64,000 nucleotides of DNA from C-114 sp963745405 (lineage in GTDB: Bacteria > Chloroflexota > Limnocylindria > Limnocylindrales > CSP1-4), in NCBI GenBank assembly GCA_963745405.1, contig CAVUWY010000002.1, forward strand, positions 310,001 to 374,000. The letters run 5' to 3'. Below are positions 59,938-64,000 of this stretch, piece by piece (the first letter of the stretch is position 1; each line of letters starts with the position of its first letter). The position numbers and the translations under genes are program-made. A model generated the notes under the pieces. It had not been told where the DNA came from and did no database searches. It worked only from the letters and a program-made list of their open reading frames with translations.

Positions 59938-61293
59938 TCAGAGGAAGAGGCGCGGGTTGACCCAGTCGCCGTTGAGCTCGACGCCCCAGTGGAGGTGGGG
60001 GCCGGTCGTGTTGCCGGTCATCCCCACATAGGCGATGACCTGGCCCTGGTGGACCAGCTGGCCGGCCCTGACGACCGGCGGGTGGCGGCGATTGTCGACG
60101 TGGCCGTAGAGGGTCACGAGGGCCTGGCTGTGGGCGATGATGACCACCCAGGCGCCGTCGGAGAGGGGGCCCTCGTAGACGACGCGGCCGTCGCCCGCGG
60201 CGTGGATCGGCGTGTACATCGGATCGGCGATGTCGATGCCGGTGTGGAAGTGGGCGCAGTTGCCGAGGGGTGGCTCGGCTGGGAAGCCGGTACAGCCGAA
60301 CTCCTGGGTCACGACCCCCTTGAGAGGCCACTCGAGCGTGCCGTTGTACACCGACGGGATGTTGCCGCCGGCGAATTGGGCAGCGATGAGGCTGGCGATC
60401 TTGGCCTTGACCTGACGCTGCGCCTTGGCCGCCTGGGCCAGCGCTGCCGCCGCGGCGATGTGGTTCTGCTTGAGCTTGGCGTATGCCTGGGCCTGGAGGG
60501 CGAGCTGGCGCTTGGTCTCCGCCTGGAGCGTCTTCAGCTGGGCCTGGGCTCGCTTGAAGTCGGCAAGCTTGGCGTCGAGGGCCGCCTTCTGGACAGCCGT
60601 CTGGGCTCGCAGGTCGTCGGCGGCGGCCCGGGTGTCGGCGACCGACTGACTGAGCGTGGCCAGAGAGGCCTCGTCGGCCTGGATCTGCTTCGCCAGGGCG
60701 ACGTCCTGATCGCCGATGTCGAGGTAGTACCCGACGTCGGTCAGGGCGTCGGCGAAGGAATCGGCCGACAGGACGGTCTCGAGGAGGGACGTGTTGCCGG
60801 CCGTGTAGGCCGCTCGCAGGCGGGCGGCGAGGATGGCTTTCCGCTCGGTCAGCTCGCTGGACTTCACCATCTCGGCCATCGCGATCCGGCCGGTCTGGGC
60901 GTCGAGCTCGTCGATCTGGGCCACGAGCGCGTTGTAGGCAGCCCGGACCGCAGCGACCTGGACGCCCGTCGCGGCGACCTTGGCCTTGACGGCGGAGAGA
61001 TCGGCGTTGACCCCGGCGAGGTCCGACTTCGTCTGGGCGATGTCGTTGTTCAGGCTCGACTCGAGGGCCTGGAGCTTGGCGAGCTGGGCCCTCTGGGCGG
61101 CGACCTTGGCCGCCAGTGCCCTGGCCTGGGCCTGGGCGTCGGACAGCTCGTCACCGAAGGTCTTCGGCGGGGTCCCGTACGTGCCGACCCCGCTCGCAAG
61201 CAGGGGGACGAGAAGCAGGAGGAGCAGGAACAGCCGCCGCGCGCCACGGCGTGGTGTGGCGTGGGTCGGGACGCTGGTCAGGCTGTTGGCCAC
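59938..61293 (-). CDS. EnvC-like coiled-coil protein with M23 (LytM) domain
   Basis: 451 residues. Signal peptide (LFLLLLLLVPLLASGVG, about 21-38), two long coiled-coil stretches (about 48-130 and 195-300) rich in Ala/Gln/Lys, then an M23 domain (about 325-451) with HFHTGIDI, LYGHV and GPHLHWGVE, i.e. all zinc and catalytic histidines. EnvC-type proteins activate or act as cell-wall endopeptidases at division. A G-rich spacer precedes the peptidase domain. Single gene. Confidence 0.92.
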   Translation of the reverse strand: MANSLTSVPTHATPRRGARRLFLLLLLLVPLLASGVGTYGTPPKTFGDELSDAQAQARALAAKVAAQRAQLAKLQALESSLNNDIAQTKSDLAGVNADLSAVKAKVAATGVQVAAVRAAYNALVAQIDELDAQTGRIAMAEMVKSSELTERKAILAARLRAAYTAGNTSLLETVLSADSFADALTDVGYYLDIGDQDVALAKQIQADEASLATLSQSVADTRAAADDLRAQTAVQKAALDAKLADFKRAQAQLKTLQAETKRQLALQAQAYAKLKQNHIAAAAALAQAAKAQRQVKAKIASLIAAQFAGGNIPSVYNGTLEWPLKGVVTQEFGCTGFPAEPPLGNCAHFHTGIDIADPMYTPIHAAGDGRVVYEGPLSDGAWVVIIAHSQALVTLYGHVDNRRHPPVVRAGQLVHQGQVIAYVGMTGNTTGPHLHWGVELNGDWVNPRLFL

Positions 61294-61428
61294 GATGGCG
61301 TCGTCACTGTGCGAGCAAACTCCGTTGGCGCGCCCGACTGGCGCGGGTGGCGGCTACGCCCGCCGGTGATACGCCGCCCCGTTGCGGGCACTGCCCCAGG
61401 ACGACTCCGGCTGGCGGGCATCCTACCA

Positions 61429-61445
61429 CCCGACCTCAGGTCGGG
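61429..61445 (-). terminator. Stem-loop after the prepilin peptidase gene
   Basis: CCCGACC-TCA-GGTCGGG is a perfect 7-bp stem with a 3-base loop, 10 bp beyond the prepilin peptidase stop. No U tract follows. Confidence 0.5.
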
Positions 61446-61454
61446 CTACTTCCC

Positions 61455-62108
61455 CTAACCGAACCGGACGAGGACGCTCCAGAACGCGCCGAGGATGAGG
61501 AACGGCCCGAACGGGATGTAGCTCCGCAGGGTGATCCGGCGCAGGACGATGAGCGCGACGATGACGACCCCGGCCAGGAAGGTCCCGGCGATGACCCCGA
61601 CGATCGTCCGGACGAGGCCCGCCAGGAGGCCGACGCCGACGAGGAGCTTGAGGTCGCCCATGCCGATGGCGCCCGCCCCGAACGGGATCGACAGGAGGTA
61701 CAGGAGGGCCGGCAGGAGCAGCGCGACGGCGACCGCCCCGACGAGGCCGAACGCGTCCTGCACGAGCGGGTTGAAGCCGCTGACCGAGGCGATGGCGGCG
61801 ATCGGGATGAGCGGCAGGGTCACAACGTCCGGCAGCAGCCGCTGGTCGAGGTCCGTGGCGAGGAGCAGGGTCAGGGCGGCGAACCAGGCGACGAGGAAGG
61901 CGACGAAGACCGGATCGTCGAAGCGCGCAGGAAGGACGCCGATGGCCGCTCCGCCGATGATCGTGCAGACGGCCGTCCGCCAGCCGATCGCCCGACCCGG
62001 CAGGAATCCTTCCTCGACGTCGTGCTCCGGCCAGCGGGTCGAGATCCGGTCGCAGGCGAATCCCCAGGCGCCTCCGGCGATCGCGAGGACGACGACGAGC
62101 GCGCTCAG
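61455..62108 (-). CDS. Prepilin peptidase, A24 family
   Basis: 217 residues with seven or eight membrane helices. The two catalytic aspartates are in DLDQRLLPD and GMGDLKLL. The N-terminal methyltransferase domain with zinc cysteines is absent, as in the short TadV/CpaA forms. No ATG or GTG precedes the conserved part; CTG 62108 overlaps the aminopeptidase stop in a CTGA, the same coupling used elsewhere here, and is the likely start. It would mature type IV or Tad pilins, none of which lie in this window. Confidence 0.88.
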   Translation of the reverse strand: MSALVVVLAIAGGAWGFACDRISTRWPEHDVEEGFLPGRAIGWRTAVCTIIGGAAIGVLPARFDDPVFVAFLVAWFAALTLLLATDLDQRLLPDVVTLPLIPIAAIASVSGFNPLVQDAFGLVGAVAVALLLPALLYLLSIPFGAGAIGMGDLKLLVGVGLLAGLVRTIVGVIAGTFLAGVVIVALIVLRRITLRSYIPFGPFLILGAFWSVLVRFG

Positions 62109-63646
62109 CTCGCTCGCGCCCCCGCCAACGCGAGCTCGACCAGCGTGGCGTGGGTCACGCCGTTGGAGCCGCGGGCGGCATACGGCTTCGCCTTGCGGAA
62201 GTAGCCGGTCCCGCCGATGTCGAGGTGGACCCACGGGACCGCGGCGAACTGGCGGAGGAACAGGCCGCTCTTGACGAGCCCGCCCTCGCCGGTCGGCGAC
62301 GAGTTGAGGAAGTCGGCATACCAGCTGTCCATATCGGTCATGTACTCATCGACGAGCGGGATCTGCCACATCCGCTCGCCGGCCCGGCCGGCCGCCGCCT
62401 CGACCTCGCCGACCCAGTCCTGGGGCGTCCCGAACAGGCCGGTCACGAGCTCACCGAAGGCCCGCGAGACGGCACCCGTCAGCGTCGCCACATCGACCAG
62501 GTGGGTCGCCCCGAGGCGCTCGGCGTAGGTCATCGCGTCGCCGAGGATCAGCCGTCCCTCGGCGTCGGTGTTGTTCACCTCGACGACCGTGCCGTTGAGC
62601 GCTCGGACGACGTCGCCCGGCCGGGTCGAATGGGGACCGGGCATGTTCTCCACCGCCGGGGCGACCGCGAGGAGCGGCGTCCCCGGGGCCAGCCGGCTCA
62701 CGGTCTCGATGGCGGCGATGACGGTCGCGGCGCCCGTCTTGTCCATCTTCATCTCTTCCATCCGGTCGGCCGGCTTGATGCTGATGCCGCCGGAGTCGAA
62801 GCAGACGCCCTTGCCGATGATGGCCAGATGGCGCCCGAGGGCGTCCTTCTCCCCTTCCCCGCCCGACCGCATGACGATCATCCGCGGCGGGTTGTCGCTG
62901 CCGCGGCCGACGGCGAGGAACATCCCCATCCCGAGCTCCCGCGCGCGGTCCGGCTCGATGATGTCGATCCACAGGCCGTTCCGCTCCGCGATCGCGGCGG
63001 CCTCCTCGGCCAGCCCGATCGGGTCGAGATCGTTGCTCGCCCGATTGGCGAGGGTCCGGGCGGTGTTCGCGCCCTCGGCGACGATCCGGCCGCGCTCCAT
63101 GGCCCGGCCGAGGGCCGCCGTGTCGGCGTCGGGGGCGATGATCGTCAGCTCGTCGAGGGCCGGCGGCGCCTCGGGGACGGCGTCGCGGTAGATCGACTGC
63201 GGGTCGTACGAGCCCTCCACGACGCCCCGCGTGATCAGCTCCGCGACGAGAGCGGCGCCGACCGAGCCCGCACCGGCCGAGCCGCTCGCCTCGAGCAGGG
63301 CCGGCAGGTCGCCGAGCCAGATAGCGAGTCGCCGGACCGCCCGGCCGCCGAGGCGCCGCTCGATCGAGGCGCCGAGCCGGACCACCGTCTCACGGTCCAG
63401 GTTCTCGGCGGGGCCGACCGCGACGGCGACGATCCGACTGACCGGCAGATCGCCGGCGGCAGCCAGGGTCGCCGCATAGCGCTTCGAACCGAGCTCGCCG
63501 AACGCCGCCAGGGCTCGCAGCTCGCCCCCGCTCCGCCGGTCGAGCTCGTCGAGGCGGCCGCTGAAATCGGCCTCGCCGACGATCGGGATGGCGAGGACGT
63601 CGGCCGGGACGTTCCACGGCTCGTCGTTCACGACGCGCGTTTGCAT
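62105..63646 (-). CDS. pepA: Leucyl aminopeptidase (M17)
   Basis: 513 residues from ATG 63646. The M17 catalytic domain has GKGVCFDSGGISIKPADRM, EMKMDKTGAATV and the signature NNTDAEGRLILGD; zinc ligands and the catalytic Lys and Arg are in place. The N-terminal macro-like domain (about 1-165) is complete. It removes N-terminal residues from peptides in the cytoplasm. A TACACT -10-like box lies about 50 bp upstream (63697-63702, minus strand). Translationally coupled to the prepilin peptidase. Confidence 0.95.
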   Translation of the reverse strand: MQTRVVNDEPWNVPADVLAIPIVGEADFSGRLDELDRRSGGELRALAAFGELGSKRYAATLAAAGDLPVSRIVAVAVGPAENLDRETVVRLGASIERRLGGRAVRRLAIWLGDLPALLEASGSAGAGSVGAALVAELITRGVVEGSYDPQSIYRDAVPEAPPALDELTIIAPDADTAALGRAMERGRIVAEGANTARTLANRASNDLDPIGLAEEAAAIAERNGLWIDIIEPDRARELGMGMFLAVGRGSDNPPRMIVMRSGGEGEKDALGRHLAIIGKGVCFDSGGISIKPADRMEEMKMDKTGAATVIAAIETVSRLAPGTPLLAVAPAVENMPGPHSTRPGDVVRALNGTVVEVNNTDAEGRLILGDAMTYAERLGATHLVDVATLTGAVSRAFGELVTGLFGTPQDWVGEVEAAAGRAGERMWQIPLVDEYMTDMDSWYADFLNSSPTGEGGLVKSGLFLRQFAAVPWVHLDIGGTGYFRKAKPYAARGSNGVTHATLVELALAGARAS

Positions 63647-63749
63647 CGAGCGGTGTTCCTCCGAGGGTTTCGCGGTCCCGACGCGGCCGCCGGCTGAGTG
63701 TAGCGTCCCCCGACGGCCCGGCTCGGGTCCGGACGGAGCGCCGTTGCGG

Positions 63750-64000
63750 TCAGGGCGCCGCCGACGGCGAGGCACCCGGCGTCGCGCTCGATCCGGGCGC
63801 AGGGTAGCTGTCGAGGACGTCGTTCAGCTGGCCCCGCGCGTCCTCGATGGAGATGACCGCCTGGTTGAGGCCGCCCCGGGCGACGTCGGCCATGATGACG
63901 ATGAGCCCCCGGGTGTCGACCGGCAGGCGGTCGCGGGCCGTCTTCTCCGCCGCGTAGGCCGCCTGGACCGCCTTGGTGGCCTTGCCGTGAGCCGTATTGA
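63750..64000 (-). CDS. Hypothetical protein, C-terminal part (cut by window edge)
   Basis: The frame is open from the right edge to a stop at 63750, giving 83 residues without a start. It reads AHGKATKAVQAAYAAEKTARDRLPVDTRGLIVIMADVARGGLNQAVISIEDARGQLNDVLDSYPAPG and ends in an Ala/Ser/Pro tail. Helical and charged, it resembles the C-termini of DUF5667-like proteins found with sigma factors, but that is a guess. Confidence 0.55.
   Translation of the reverse strand, partial: NTAHGKATKAVQAAYAAEKTARDRLPVDTRGLIVIMADVARGGLNQAVISIEDARGQLNDVLDSYPAPGSSATPGASPSAAP

Overview
The window is a chromosomal stretch from a very GC-rich, probably aerobic, free-living bacterium. Ku plus a three-domain LigD, an F420-type LLM oxidoreductase, many GTG/CTG starts and an FMN-riboswitch-controlled RibXY-type riboflavin importer together suggest Chloroflexota (Limnocylindria/Ellin6529-like). 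This is inference; there is no rRNA here to test it. One tRNA (His) is present. No phage, insertion sequence or CRISPR array was seen.

Layout. 1-3.1 kb: a phosphorelay (cut hybrid histidine kinase with two receivers, Hpt protein, receiver-adenylate cyclase). 3.1-4.1 kb: PIN/Phd toxin-antitoxin pair. 4.2-6.0 kb: adenylate cyclase fused through one membrane helix to an extracellular Leu/Ile/Val-type binding domain, frameshifted. 6.1-9.0 kb: a Cys-His-Asp protease-like protein and a modification-dependent restriction cassette (frameshifted Mrr, HNH nuclease, small ORF). 9-16.6 kb: LLM oxidoreductase, GyrI-like protein, LigD, aldehyde dehydrogenase with DUF779, Ku. 16.6-26.3 kb and 34.4-35.4 kb: three genes that fuse a helix-turn-helix to a PD-(D/E)xK nuclease-like domain, each next to tandem DNA repeats.

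The core, 21-45 kb, is a purine-to-central-metabolism region: guanine deaminase, three-subunit xanthine dehydrogenase, uricase, HIU hydrolase, OHCU decarboxylase, a hydantoinase/allantoinase-type amidohydrolase with a DUF3830 neighbour, malate synthase, a GlcD-type glycolate oxidase, an FGGY kinase and a D-aminoacylase. The genes lead from guanine to allantoate, and glyoxylate could enter as malate. A riboflavin ABC transporter behind an FMN riboswitch lies in the same region and could supply the flavin used by the dehydrogenase and oxidase.

45-64 kb is housekeeping and envelope: BioY, a MacB/LolD-type ABC exporter with a secreted CAP protein, tRNA-His, a sugar-type ABC ATPase, NUDIX hydrolase, TPR protein, nicotinate phosphoribosyltransferase, an M1-peptidase-like membrane protein, YbjN-like protein, ADP-glucose pyrophosphorylase, an EnvC-like M23 protein, prepilin peptidase and leucyl aminopeptidase.

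At least seven single-base frameshifts interrupt otherwise conserved genes (cyclase-receptor, mrr twice, HIU hydrolase, xanthine dehydrogenase large subunit, glgC twice). This pattern looks more like consensus error than gene decay, so those products should be checked before they are called broken.
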